A stretch of DNA of 64,000 bases from Ptiloglossa arizonensis (lineage: Eukaryota > Arthropoda > Insecta > Hymenoptera > Colletidae). The notes beneath the pieces are model-generated. The model was not told the DNA's origin. It saw nothing but the letters and a program-made list of their open reading frames with translations, and searched no databases. Of the stretch, positions 47,290-57,869 are shown one piece after another (the first letter of the stretch is position 1; every line of letters starts with the position of its first letter). Location of the stretch: the NCBI RefSeq assembly GCF_051014685.1, contig NC_135050.1:992001-1056000 (forward strand). Direction: 5' to 3'. The translations under genes and the position numbers were made by a program.

Positions 47290-47500
47290 TGAAGAAATTT
47301 CAGACACCAGTCCGCTTAATGGCCGAAACCATTAAGTAGATGGCCCAGTTGCGAAGATTAACGAGAAATATTTATTAATTTTCTCCCTCGGCGCGCGAAA
47401 AAGAACCGTAGACGCCGGCTGAAAATAACGAGCAGCTCGTGCGTCGATTCCAATCACGTTGCTCGATTACAGAGCGGATTGTCTTGTTATTTCGACATGT
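47290..47500. promoter_or_regulatory. Candidate enhancer-like island
   Basis: CGCTTAATGG and CCATTAAGTAG form an inverted pair of NK-type homeodomain sites. They are followed by TATTTATTAATTTTC and by CGATTACAGAGCGGATTG, which holds two Bicoid/Otx-like cores. Non-repetitive and without a frame. Regulatory role inferred. Confidence 0.3.
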
Positions 47501-47924
47501 TGTTGCCGCACACACGCGCGATCGTCGTTGATCGAGTTAAGAGCCGCGGAGATACAACCGGTATTTGCGCAACTGTGACAGGATAAAAAGCCATAGGGAT
47601 AGAGTGGGGGGAGGTATGGAAGAAGCATCGGGCGTGTCTTTCAAAATGAAGTCCTCTTTTATTATGGCAGAGCAAACAAATTCTTTCAATCGTGGCCTCT
47701 TCGCTAGCGTCTCCCTTTGAGACTAAATGTAGCCATCCGGGTGAGCCCTTCTCGTTCGATTCAATTTTTTCGAGTATTTAAGTACAGTCCGGGAGAGAAG
47801 TTCGACGCGCGATATCCGTTTTTCTATATTTTCGTAAACGATGTATCACGTCGGGGGGGGAAAAATACTATCAACGCCGGACGAAAGAGACATCCATCGT
47901 TCGCAAGGTGAAATTCCTTTTCGA

Positions 47925-48085
47925 GAATAAATTTCCTTCGCGAAACTCTCCCCCTGGAATTTTAATCGCCGAATTCGAGTTTTTTCGGAGTATTCTTTGG
48001 TCTAAAATTCGTTTTCGCGATGAATTTCGCTCGCGGAACCGTTTCCTTGGAATTCCGATCGCCGAATGAATTCGAATTTTCTCGT
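47925..48085. repeat. Degenerate tandem duplication of about 100 bp
   Basis: CCTGGAATTTTAATCGCCGAATTCGAGTTTT-type sequence recurs as CTTGGAATTCCGATCGCCGAATGAATTCGA about 95-100 bp later. A (GC)n run of about 20 bp follows at 48129-48151. Confidence 0.65.
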
Positions 48086-48620
48086 AGTTGTTTCCCGGTC
48101 GGTAAAAAAAAGGACGCAGGAGCGTGAATCGCGCGCGCGCGCGCGCGCGCGAGAGAGTCGCGAAGGTTCGCGTGCGCAACGAAACCGGCGAATAATAGGT
48201 TGGCGAGAGATCGCGCGGGAGATGGGATCGTGACGTCGAAACACAGAAACCACGGAAGTTCCGACGATGTAATCTCCGCGAAACGACCGCGATTCGACGA
48301 ACGGGTTCGTTTCTTTTCCCAGAAACCGAGCTCGGAAATCTCACCGCCGTAAATGCGTTCTCTTTGCGAACGACTACGCGGTTACGGAAGCACGTGAGTG
48401 AACTCCCCGCGAAGCGACCGTTTCCCGATGCGCGCTCCGAGAAAGAAAAAAACATTCGCGCCGTCCCGTGTAATCGCTCGTTCACCGACGGTCCTCGATC
48501 GATCGACGCTCGCAACCCTTTCCTATCAATCCCCACCCCCCACCCTGTGTTAACGTTGTTCAAACCTGTAAGATTTCACCGACGAAACGGGACAAGATCG
48601 AGTCACGGGCGTCCGGCACA

Positions 48621-48760
48621 ATCGTCACCGTCACCGTCACTGTAACCGTCGTCGTAATCGTCACCGTTACCACCGTAACCTTCACCGTCACCGTCACCGT
48701 CACCGTCACCGTCACCGTCACCGTCACCGTCACCACCGTAACCTTCACCGACGCCGACAC
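48621..48760. repeat. Hexanucleotide repeat (ACCGTC)n with interruptions
   Basis: More than a dozen ACCGTC units with GTAACC variants. On the - strand it encodes alternating Val-Thr and accounts for the C-terminal part of the longest frame in the window (48560-49480), which is therefore not a gene. Confidence 0.95.
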
Positions 48761-48884
48761 GACCCGACCCGACGAGAGTGTTGCTTTCCTTCCCGAGCCT
48801 CGTACCCTGGCCTTGAAATTTCCCTCTCGGTGGACCGAACCCCTCGCTCGTGGAAAATACGCGAGACTGGAGGTGGAGATAAAA

Positions 48885-49235
48885 AAGGAGAGAACGAGTA
48901 GAGGGTGGAGAGGACGAGGCGGTGGAAGCGGTGGAGGAGGAGGACGAGGAGTAGGTGGAAGAAGAAGAAGAAGAAGAAGAGGGAGAAGAAGAGGTGATAG
49001 ACGAGGGTAGCGAGCGAGGGAGAGTGGAGGGGATACGGAGACCGGTGGTGGGGGTAGAGAGAGGCCTGGATGGCGATGCCCAGCGAGCGCGACCCTGCTC
49101 GCGATAAGTTTGCACAGAGAGCGAGAGTGCGTAGAAAGAGAAAACAGAAACGGTTTCGCCGCGAACGAGAGCGAGAGAGAAGCGCTCGCCGGTAGGGGGA
49201 TGGGGAGGGGGAGGGGGAGGGGTACGGGTACGGTC
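48885..49235 (+). repeat. Purine-rich and G-rich low-complexity block with a G-quadruplex motif
   Basis: GA, GGA and GAA runs (48930-48995), then at 49194-49222 five G-runs of four or five bases separated by single A, T or AT. This is a strong G-quadruplex candidate on the + strand. The + strand lacks stops because of this bias. Confidence 0.85.
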
Positions 49236-49820
49236 GAAAGGTGAAGAAGAGGCGGAATGGAGAACCGGAGTATTCGATGGATATAACGGTGGAAGGGGTG
49301 AACGAGGGGAAGGGTAGGAGGAGAATCGCCGCGACGCCGGCTCCGACGTAGTCGTCGTACCGGGAGGTTGCAGAGGTAGGGAGGGGGTGGTGGTAGCGGC
49401 GTTGGACGAGTAAGAGGGTTGGCACGAAAGTCTCGTGAAAGTCCAGAACAGGGATGGAGGAGCGACGAAAGGGGCGCCACGTGCTACGGGAGAGGGTCGT
49501 TCATCCCCGGGTCAAGGTTACCCTCCTCGCAGACCTCACCCTCGCTATTGCCAGCACCGTGCCATTTACCCTCAGCATCGCGGTTGCAGCCATCGATCCT
49601 TACTTTGCTTTTTCTCCCCGGCACCTTCGGGAAACTCTTCCGCGATTGTTCCTCGGGTTTCTTGCTCCGTCGAAACTCGACTTTCCGCGCGGTAATCTTT
49701 TTACCTGGGTCAAGGTTGTCCTCGTGGGTCCGAACGGTCAGTTCTCGTCGACCCTGTTCGGTCGTTGTCGGTTCTTTCGGCTCTCTCGGACGAAATGTTT
49801 CGCCTCGAGTGCACCCGGCC

Positions 49821-49883
49821 GATTCGTTTACGATTCGTTTGCGATTCGTTTGCGATTCGTTTGCGATTCGTTTACGATTCGTA
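49821..49883. repeat. 12-bp tandem repeat (CGATTCGTTTGC)n
   Basis: Five copies of CGATTCGTTTRC. It encodes RFVCDSFA-type repeats in several frames that are not genes. Confidence 0.9.
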
Positions 49884-50029
49884 CGATGGTGGTCGAACAC
49901 GCTCGATTCTCCGCTACGGAGAAATTGTTCGCTCCGCTGCGGACCAGCTCTCGTTCCTGGCTTCGAACTCTTCGTCGACGACCGGTCGTCCGGTTAGGCG
50001 GCTGGGCTTATTAAATTCGCGTGCGCCAG

Positions 50030-50180
50030 GCGTCGCGTCCGGCTGACTTTTATCGACAAATGCATATGACGTGCATGAATGCACTTTGCGATTCATTAAT
50101 CTGATGGAAGACCACTCGTGATCCTGAATGTACTCCCACTGGCCCTGGGCGTTTACCCCGGGCTCGCCTCGGCTGCAACT
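50030..50180. promoter_or_regulatory. Candidate enhancer-like island with POU-type sites
   Basis: ACTTTTATCGACAAATGCATATGACG, given here in parts as CTTTTATCGACAAA and ATGCATATGACG, then GTGCATGAATGCAC and GATTCATTAATCTGATGG. These are dense octamer/POU, Abd-B/Cdx-like and homeodomain cores in unique sequence, bounded by repetitive GC-rich DNA. Inferred regulatory element. Confidence 0.35.
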
Positions 50181-51074
50181 CTTTTTATCGATCCTTGTGC
50201 ACAGACCGATACTTCCGCGCCTTTCATCGGCCAATCGGGGCTACGCCTCTCTCGTTCGAATAAAAAAATCACCGACACGACGACGCTCGTTAAGACGCGG
50301 AATTTTTTCGCCGGGAAAAATCGATCGTCGACGATCTTCGTTGCGTTCCTCGCGAGGGACGAACAAAGTCGAAGTCGCGGCCATTTATCGTGCCCCGTCT
50401 CCTGTTTCTTTTTTTTTTTTTTTTACTTTTTTTTGCTTCTTCTGCGCGATTAATTCTTACGTAGTTCCGTTTCGTCGACGGAGAACGAACCGGTCTTGTT
50501 ATTGATCATCGAACGCGGCTACGCGAACCAGCTCCGGACGGTGGTGTGCGACGTCCGTGCGAGACGTTCCACGGACTAAATCATGAGTAATTCAGGTGAC
50601 GTTCGATGCGGTGGGTCCCCGAGTTGTTCAACGCGACCATTATCGGAACTGCGCATAGAACGCGGTGTAGTATTTTTTTTTATACGTTTCCAACGGACTT
50701 TGCGTGGGGTCTGGTAAAGCTCGCGTCGTTTCCCGTTCTTGCCGATGGAATTTCTTGCGCGAGAAACCACCTCGAGCGAGTACACGCGCGATCGAATCTT
50801 TTCGTGGTTTTGGAAACTCGGATGATTCGTTCCTCGGTGCGTGGGTAGAATTTTACGGAAATTGTTTCGGAATCGGTGGAAGAAAATTCGGGTTTCGCGA
50901 ATAGATGGAAATTATGATCGATCGATCGACGACCGATCGTCGCGAAAGGTATCGACGAGAATCGAGTCGATTTTTTCAAATACGCAACCGCGTTCAAGCG
51001 TCGCGCTCGCGTCGCACGATTACGCGGTGCCTATTCGAGACATCGTCGTAACATTTGTACGCGAGACGTAAATT

Positions 51075-51150
51075 CCGTGTCAGGTTGGCAGACCTCCCAG
51101 AAGCAGCGGAGTAATGCCCGATAAGGCTGCAGCGGGGATGAAATTTCTTG
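51075..51150. promoter_or_regulatory. Candidate short conserved-looking element
   Basis: GTCAGGTTGGCAGACCTCCC followed by GAGTAATGCCCGATAAGG and CTGCAGCGGGGATG. It is unlike the flanking sequence, has no frame, and includes a GGCAGACC Smad-like core. Very tentative. Confidence 0.15.
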
Positions 51151-51339
51151 ACGGAAACCATAAAACGCCGTTACCCTAAAAATCGCATCGACGGCACCTC
51201 TGTTTCGTTCCCGAGTAATAAAAGGGGGCGTGCTTCTGGCAACGGTGCGCGCGCTCGTAAAAAGATCGACTTTTCCCTTGTTCTCTCGCTCGGCGTTACG
51301 GTGGCTCCTCGAAAGATGCTCGAGGCTTCGGGCCGATCG

Positions 51340-51665
51340 CGAACATTCTTCGAGGTTCGGCGCCGTTCGTGATCCAGAGATCGGTTTTACGTCGAATCTG
51401 GTCTCGTGGGTATCGTTACGTTTGGAAAAGTGATCGAGACGAAACGTGGACGAAAATTGTCCAATTTTCCAATTCTTCGTCGATCTTCGCGAGAATATTA
51501 CTACCGAATCGGCACCGTTCGTACTCCAGAGATCGTTTTCCTCTCGAACCGAGCCTCGCGAATACCGTTACGTCTAAGAGAGCAACGGAGACGAAACGAT
51601 GTAGAAAAATTGCCAATTTTCCAATTTTTTCTCGTACCTTCGAAGGAATATTACCGCGGTATCGG
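51340..51665. repeat. 152-bp degenerate tandem repeat, 2 to 2.2 copies
   Basis: CGCCGTTCGTGATCCAGAGA at 51361 recurs as CACCGTTCGTACTCCAGAGA at 51513. Later blocks (GATCGAGACGAAACG and CGGAGACGAAACG; CCAATTTTCCAATT in both) and the following GAATATTAC also recur. Several frames stay open through both copies, which explains the overlapping frames at 51230-51876. Confidence 0.85.
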
Positions 51666-52224
51666 TGAAGCGTTCCCGGCGAGAACGAGTCCAAACACGA
51701 CCCGATTCGGCCCAACCGACGTATTTCGAGCGACAGAATCGCGAGCAACTAAAAATAGTCCGAACGGGTTTGTGTTTGGACTCGTTTTCATCGGGCGGAT
51801 CTCACCGATCCATCGGCGATACTCGGGCGCGGATTCGACGAGAAATATAAAAATACGAACGGTCGTTGGCGGATGACTCATCGTGGCCGAGGAACGCCTT
51901 ATCGTTTTCGAGCATCGAGCTCCGAGCGCACGTAGGCGAAGGGTTGCTCGCTCGGAGCTGTTCCCGGAATCGGCGGTGGCAACGATGTACCCGTTTTAAG
52001 GTCCGTCGGGCGAACATCTTTCGAGGAAGCAGCGTGCCTCGCTCGCGATTTTGTGTGCACGGCGCGGCGTCGCGTGTAGGAAACGGACACGGGAGGGGAG
52101 GGGGGTTCTCGATAAAATTGTAAACACGTACAACGGTGCGAAATACTAAGCGGAGGTAGCGGTCGCGTCGAAATCCCATCGTGTTTTGCGCTCGAGTAAC
52201 GCATCTTGCGTCATCGTTTGCTCT

Positions 52225-52390
52225 TGTAAAGTTCAGATTATCGTATATACTGCCGTAAAGTTCCAATTATAATACACAACGCTTATATAAATAGAGTTTA
52301 GATCGTATTGTACAGTATTTTTAAGTTCCGATTATAATATACAATGCTGTAAAGTTCAGATTAGAATGTACAATTTATTGTAATGTGCAG
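52225..52390. repeat. Minisatellite with GTAAAGTTC units
   Basis: Four to five degenerate units of the form TAAAGTTCMRATTA-TAATATACAAYGC, about 30-60 bp apart. Confidence 0.7.
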
Positions 52391-52399
52391 GGACCTCGC

Positions 52400-53310
52400 G
52401 TATCCAGCAGCATAGCGATTGTACGTACAAGAATGTATAAGTCGGATCAAAGAAATGTACAGTAATTTGAACTCGATGCGAACAACGAGTGTCGCGTGTT
52501 CGTTGTGACCAGTAGCTCGGAATTGAATGGAAAAGGCCAAAAAGAAAATTGTCGAACCGTTGTAACGAACGACCCATCTTCACCAACGCGAAGAGATCTT
52601 CACGGTGCAGTTTTCGAGCTCTCGCTCGTCGCTGCCTCTTATCGCTTCGTTGAAATTATTCGTTAGCTTTCGTTTCTTCGATCGGATTCGATCCAAATAT
52701 TGTAATTCGTAATTGCATCTCTTTCGTTTCAATTTTCTTTCCTATCCATTTATTTCGTTTTCGTTCCACGGGTCTCTTAACCGTCAGTTTGACGTTTCCG
52801 TCTCTGAACAACGAGGAAGTGGATCCTTTTTTTGAACTCTTCCGTTCTGACCTTTTCTTCTTTCTTATTTTATCGCCAACGCGAAGATAGTCCTGAAAAC
52901 TAACATCGAGCAGTCGGTAACGACATCTGGCGCTCTTTGGAAGATCGTTGCATTCGCTCGAACGTTTAGCGATCGTTGGGTCGAGAATAATCCCGCTGCT
53001 CGTGAAAAGAACGCTGGTCGCGTCGAGTCGCTTTTGGTAAATTTGTCTCGTCCCGTGACGTTAGGGATTCGTCGTCGCGATTCTGTCTTCCTTCCGGTAT
53101 CGTGTCAATTTCAATGCATTCACTTCGCCATGACGCATAATTCGCGAACGCCGGGGAAGGAAGAAGGTCTCTCTCCTCAGCGTTAGGGTAGCAACGCCAT
53201 AAACTCTCGTTCTCTCTTATTTATCACCCTCCGCGTGTACCATTCCTTCGCTCATCCGCTCGACAAACCTACCATTGTACAGAGGAAGGAAAGAGGGAAC
53301 GGGGTGGATG
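52400..53310. other. No gene seen
   Basis: Unique sequence of mixed composition, without frames above 76 codons. ACATCTGGCGCTC at 52924 resembles an insulator-type core, weakly. Confidence 0.55.
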
Positions 53311-53327
53311 GAGTGGAAAGGTGCGGG

Positions 53328-53361
53328 GTGGCTGGGTGGGTGGGTGGGGAGTGGGGGGGGG
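53328..53361 (+). repeat. Strong G-quadruplex motif
   Basis: GGGTGGGTGGGTGGGG at 53334-53349, four G-triplets with single-T loops, followed by GTG and a nine-G run. Single-T-loop G3 motifs form very stable parallel quadruplexes in vitro. A polymorphic G run is also possible. Confidence 0.9.
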
Positions 53362-53739
53362 TTAAGAATGCATTTCGCGTTCATCTGGCCGTTGTTTCTC
53401 CCCGTACATACAACGATTAAACGCAAAGCCAATAGAGACTCGTTAAAAGAGCAAGACCATCTTTTCTCGGCGCATTGAAATTCGTCCCGACGTGCGTGTC
53501 GAAGTTAACCTCCGGGCGCTCGGATGAAGTCATTGCGAGACGCGACCACTTTGTAGCATTTTTATGCTCGGTGGATAATACGAGGAATTTTTTATCGCGT
53601 CCTCCATGGGTTTGTTTCACGGTACGAGTTTCGCTTACGCGGTTCGTTGCGACTGGTTCTCGACCGAGCCTGTTTGTCGCGTACGGGTCTTATTTGACCC
53701 GGAGGGACCTTCCCATCGTTCGATCGTATCGTTGGTAAG

Positions 53740-54540
53740 TCTTCGCTTAGAAGTTGGAAAAGATTAAAAGCGTAAAATGATAGAATTTTCGTTGGAATTA
53801 TTTGCGCGAGTTGGGTAAAACGACGGGTCCGTTCGAACCCAGGGGCGATCTCTTCCGTGGTCACCTAAATCGTTGGTCCCGCGTGGGTTAAATGGGAAGA
53901 TTCGGTCCTTGTTCGTAGTCCGGAATTACCGCTGCGAAATTCGTAAGGAACGTTTTTCAACGCGCGACAGAAGCGTCGAAAACTACGGGAAACGAACACA
54001 CGGAAGAGTGAAAATCTAGCACAAAGTTCGGACGAACGAGACTCACTCGAGCTCCGATAAGGAAACGCACACGGTACGATTTTCGCGCAACGAACGATCA
54101 CCGAGCATACGAGAGCGATAAAGTTCCAAGAAACATCGAACGGTGTAGAAAAATACGCGCACGATTTTGTAGCGATCGCGATCGACGCGATCAACGAACT
54201 CCGAGAACGAAAGAGATCGAGCCCAAAGTACGGAGGATCCGATCGCGTCTTTTTCCACCCGCTGTAGTCGGTGGTTACGCGGTTAATTATTCGAAGCGTC
54301 GAATTACCATAATTCGTGCTTTCGTCCCTATCGCGACGTCGGGGCATCAATTTGTCTAGAAGCAGCAAGAAATTTCGAGCGTAGAGGGTTAGTTCAATAT
54401 TTAAGAGCGGCTGGGTGAATGTAGTATGAGCACTTCCGAAAAAGAACGAACGGTCCCGTTCCACCCCCGGAATATATGCACTTCGCATTTGTCTACCCAC
54501 GCTTGGTGCGTCCGCGATGTTTATGTGATTCACCGATGCA
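53740..54540. other. No gene seen
   Basis: The - strand frame covering 53865-54665 is long (266 codons) but Arg/Ser-rich throughout, runs into the GGA repeat, and shows no domain. The TTG|GTAAGT at 53735 has no supported acceptor before it. Confidence 0.5.
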
Positions 54541-54542
54541 AA

Positions 54543-54585
54543 GGTGGAGGAGGAGGAGGAGGAGGAGAAGAAGGAAGAGGAGCGC
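54543..54585. repeat. GGA trinucleotide repeat
   Basis: A run of GGA triplets passing into GAAGAAGGAAGAGG. The block just after, 54670-54715, contains TTATTGCCTTAAATTGCTAATTGGGC in two overlapping homeodomain-like cores. Confidence 0.9.
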
Positions 54586-54985
54586 CAGGGGATGCGCGGG
54601 GGAGGGAAAGAATCGTCTCCCTTCCGAAATAATGTCGAGTATACCGAACGCAGGAACGTAACCAAGGGAGTGCGCGCCCGCTTATTGCCTTAAATTGCTA
54701 ATTGGGCTTAGGACCGACGCTGCCTTTCCACAACGCGGTTCTCTCGCTCTATTTCTCTCTCTTTCTCTCTCTCTCCGTTACCACGAATCCTGCCCTACCT
54801 TTTCTCCTTCCAGCATTCGGTCCCGCCGTCCTTCTTTGCTCTCCGCGTAGATCCCCGACTTCGACTTCCTCGATGCCTATTGTCGGATGTCAGACCCTTC
54901 GCCCCCACCCTCTCTCGGTGCGCAAGAGAGACCACGGGCTAAGAAGAAACGTCGCGGACGAAAAGGAACAGGGGCGCCAGTTACC

Positions 54986-55020
<35 letters not shown>

Positions 55021-55021
55021 T
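54986..55021. repeat. GA-dinucleotide tract
   Basis: (GA)n of about 36 bp, purine strand on +. The opposite polarity (CT)n follows 150 bp downstream. Confidence 0.95.
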
Positions 55022-55163
55022 TAACGCACCCTGATTCTTTTCTCCCCTGTCGAAACAGCATTTACCCCCATTGTTTTCTCATCTCTAAAAGTTTAACAGG
55101 ATCGACGCACGATGCCTTTTCAAATCTGGTCGCGGGACTCCTCTCCTCCATCGACGCCCCTTC

Positions 55164-55167
<4 letters not shown>

Positions 55168-55224
<57 letters not shown>
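55168..55224. repeat. CT-dinucleotide tract, 57 bp
   Basis: An uninterrupted (CT)n. As a mirror-symmetric pyrimidine tract it can adopt triplex (H-DNA) structure. With the (GA)n at 54986 it makes a long imperfect inverted repeat. Confidence 0.95.
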
Positions 55225-55226
<2 letters not shown>

Positions 55227-55309
55227 CCCCCCTCCGCCCCCTTCGCTCTTTATCTCTCTTTCTTTCTCGATGTCCCGAGGAGCAAAGGGAAAAGGATTGC
55301 GGAAGACAC

Positions 55310-56265
55310 GATGCAACCACTCGCGACGGAGTCCTTTGCGCGACATTTTCGAGATAACCATCCGCGAAAGCGGTGACGAAGATCGAATATTCTTTTCCGT
55401 TCGAAATTCACGGAACTCGCGTCTCGAGACCTCTTTGCGTCTTTTTTCTTTGCGACAACCGTACACGAAAACGACCATGGGGGATCGAATAGTTTTTTCT
55501 ACTCAAGGTTGCTCGAACTACCGCGGAGGAATACTTTTCCCGACTTTTCCGGGATACTCGTTCGCAAAAGCGACGATGAAGATCGAGTGGTCTTTTCCGC
55601 TCAAAGTTGGCAGAACTCGCGTCCACGAGCGCGGAGGAATACCTTTCGCACGATTTTTGCGGAATAATTGTTCGCGAAAGCGAGAACGAAGATCGAATAG
55701 TATTTTCCGCTCGAAATTGGTAAACCCCGCGTCTGCGAACGCTGAGGACTCCTTTATCGCGCCAGTTTTTCGCGACAAGCGTACACGAGAACGACAATGG
55801 AGATCAAATATTCTTTTCCACTCAAAGTTGGTAGAACTCGCGTGTAAGAGCGCGGCGGAGACCTCTTTGCGCCACTTTTTTACGACAACCGTACACGGAA
55901 GTGACGATGAATATCGAACATTCTTCTCCGCTCGAAACTGGTAGAACTCGCGTGTAAGGGCGCGGAGGAGTCCTCTTCGCGGCACTTTTTTTTGCGACAA
56001 CCGTGCACAAAAGTGACGTTGGAGATGAGATATTCTTTTCCGCTCGAAACTGGTAGAACTCCACTGGCACGGAGGGATGCTTTTTGCGCGACGTTTGCGG
56101 AAAAACGTGCGCAAAAGCGACGATGCGGATGAAATGTTCTTCTCCGCGCGAAATTGGTAGAACTCGCGTCTCGAACGCGGAGAAGTCCTCTTCGCGCAAC
56201 TTTTCCGGGACAGATGCGCGCGAAAGCGACGACGAAAATTGAATTTTCTCTTCCGCTGGAGACTC
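55310..56265. repeat. Degenerate minisatellite, unit about 106 bp, about nine copies
   Basis: Each unit contains, in order: GGTAGAACTCGCGT, GCGCGGAGGA, a CTCTTCGCGCxACTTTTT block, GCGACAACCGTACACG, AAAGCGACGATGGAGAT, then ATTCTTTTCCGCTCGAAA. Occurrences of the GAACTCGCGT block lie near 55403, 55612, 55725, 55837, 55946, 56056 (altered) and 56161. Units differ by roughly 15-30 percent and small indels. All three - strand frames and one + frame are open for long distances, giving repeats such as EFYQFRAEKN. This looks like a product of the repeat rather than a selected protein. Confidence 0.9.
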
Positions 56266-56269
56266 GAAC

Positions 56270-57060
56270 GCGTCGCGAACTCGATGGAACCGACGCGTTG
56301 CGACAGGCAACGAAAAGAACGAAAAAGGAATAAAAAGAAAAAACCAAGAAAAGAAACGGAAAAAAATAATCGTGGTTTCGCCAACCGATTCCTCGACTCA
56401 CCTGCCACGTCGTATACCGCGATCGCTTGTTGTATTATATATACGTACACGCACGGACAGTTTGTTCTTTATCGTATTATCGTACATCCGTATGTATATG
56501 CCCGGCGTAGACTAATCTTGATACCGTTCCGCTCGCAGAGATACTCGTTTCTCACCGACGAGCTCGCACGCGCGATAAAGAGAAATTACCATTAAATCGA
56601 CAGCGGCGCGAGAAACGCGGCCACGCGACGCTATCGCAACGCGAACGAGAAAACGGGCCGAAAGCGACGATTCTCCTACGAAATCGAACGATCCGCGCTC
56701 TCGTGTCTACGAAACTTTAACAAGTCGCGCGGAAACGTTCGACGGGCCCTGGTTCTGTTTCGCGTGTAAAAATCGCGTCCGTTAATACGCGGAAAGAGCG
56801 TACCGATTGTAAACAGGACGAGAAAAAATTTCGAACACGATTCGACAATCATAGGTGTCTGCCGGCCACGTGGCAGCTGCTTCAACAGCTGTTACCACCC
56901 CGATGCATCAGAAGGTGTGCCAGTTCCTTTTTTCTTTCTTTTATATTTTCATTTTTATTTTTTACTTCTGTTTGTCCTTTTTTTTTTTTATTTTTTGTTT
57001 TCTCGTTTTCATTTTGTATACTTTTTATTTTCCCTCTCACTTTTCACTGCTGATTTTTAA
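56270..57060. other. No gene seen; T-rich block
   Basis: A-rich (56300-56370) and T-rich (56925-57060) low-complexity patches with unique sequence between them. Confidence 0.55.
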
Positions 57061-57080
57061 TGTCGGGATACCGGTGCTCG

Positions 57081-57116
57081 TCCGCTCGCTCGCTCGCTCG
57101 CTCGTTCGCTCGCGTG
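57081..57116. repeat. Tetranucleotide repeat (CGCT)n
   Basis: About seven CGCT units with one TTCGCT variant. Confidence 0.9.
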
Positions 57117-57159
57117 CATGCTCGCGCGTCCACTGCAAAAAGGAACAGTACCAACGTTG

Positions 57160-57340
57160 CCAGAAGCGGCCAGCCCTTCGGACGGGGAATTATCTCCTGT
57201 TCATCTTCATTCACAGTTCTTGCGCCGATTGACAGCTACAAAAGCTTCGCGCGACGCGCTCTAACAAGCAGCCCCGGTGAAATTGTTAATTCTCGCCTAC
57301 GAGACATCGTATTTAATTAATCTCCGTTGTCCGCCGCGCA
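57160..57340. promoter_or_regulatory. Candidate enhancer-like island with a PBX/Meis composite site
   Basis: GCCGATTGACAGCTACAAAAG at 57221-57241 contains ATTGACAG, the core of the PBX-Meis (Exd-Hth) composite. GGGGAATTATCTCC and TATTTAATTAATCTCC add homeodomain cores. The block is unique, GC-balanced and without splice signals. Regulatory role inferred. Confidence 0.35.
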
Positions 57341-57869
57341 AGACGCGCTCAGTTGCTCCGCGTCTTTCACGCGATGCACCGAGCACACGGTACGTATACA
57401 GGGTGTTGCATGTCGAGGAACAGCGCCACAAAAGATTCGTACTTCTTTTCTTCGAAAAGACCTTCGGTATTGTAGCACGGAATAATATCCGAACTTACTA
57501 TCCCGATAGGGTGTTAATTGGAATTTACGGAGAGTCGGTAAGCGTTAGGTGGTCGGGAAGATTTGGTAACGAAATGTTGCTAATTGATGATCGGAACGCG
57601 AGCCAGAAACGACGCGAAGAGAGGAGCTTTTTCGAAAACGTGTTCTCGGTTCTTTTTTTTTTTCTTCGTAGTTTGCAATTTTCGGTCGCGGTCCCTTCGG
57701 TTATTTCAATTTGGACAACAGTGTCCTTAGAGATTGCGCTTTCCAGCAAAAATTGGATTTCTGGTAGACATTTTCTGCACACCGTTTTGCTCGTATTTGG
57801 ATGTCGTGGTTCGAGAAACGAGGCCGCGGTAACCGAAACACAAGTGTCGTATGTGTACGAATAACCCGG

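Noticed and set aside
48560..49480. The longest - strand frames (306, 226 and 170 codons)
   Set aside because: They run through the ACCGTC hexamer, GGA/GAA runs and the G-rich tract; residues are Val-Thr, Ser, Pro and Leu low complexity, all frames are open together, and no domain is visible.
55518..56450. 310-codon - strand frame plus overlapping frames
   Set aside because: It coincides with the 106-bp minisatellite and several frames are open simultaneously; treated as a repeat, with selection left as a question in the findings.
57277..57864. 195-codon + strand frame
   Set aside because: It begins in the enhancer-like island, includes a poly-T-encoded Phe run and shows no domain.
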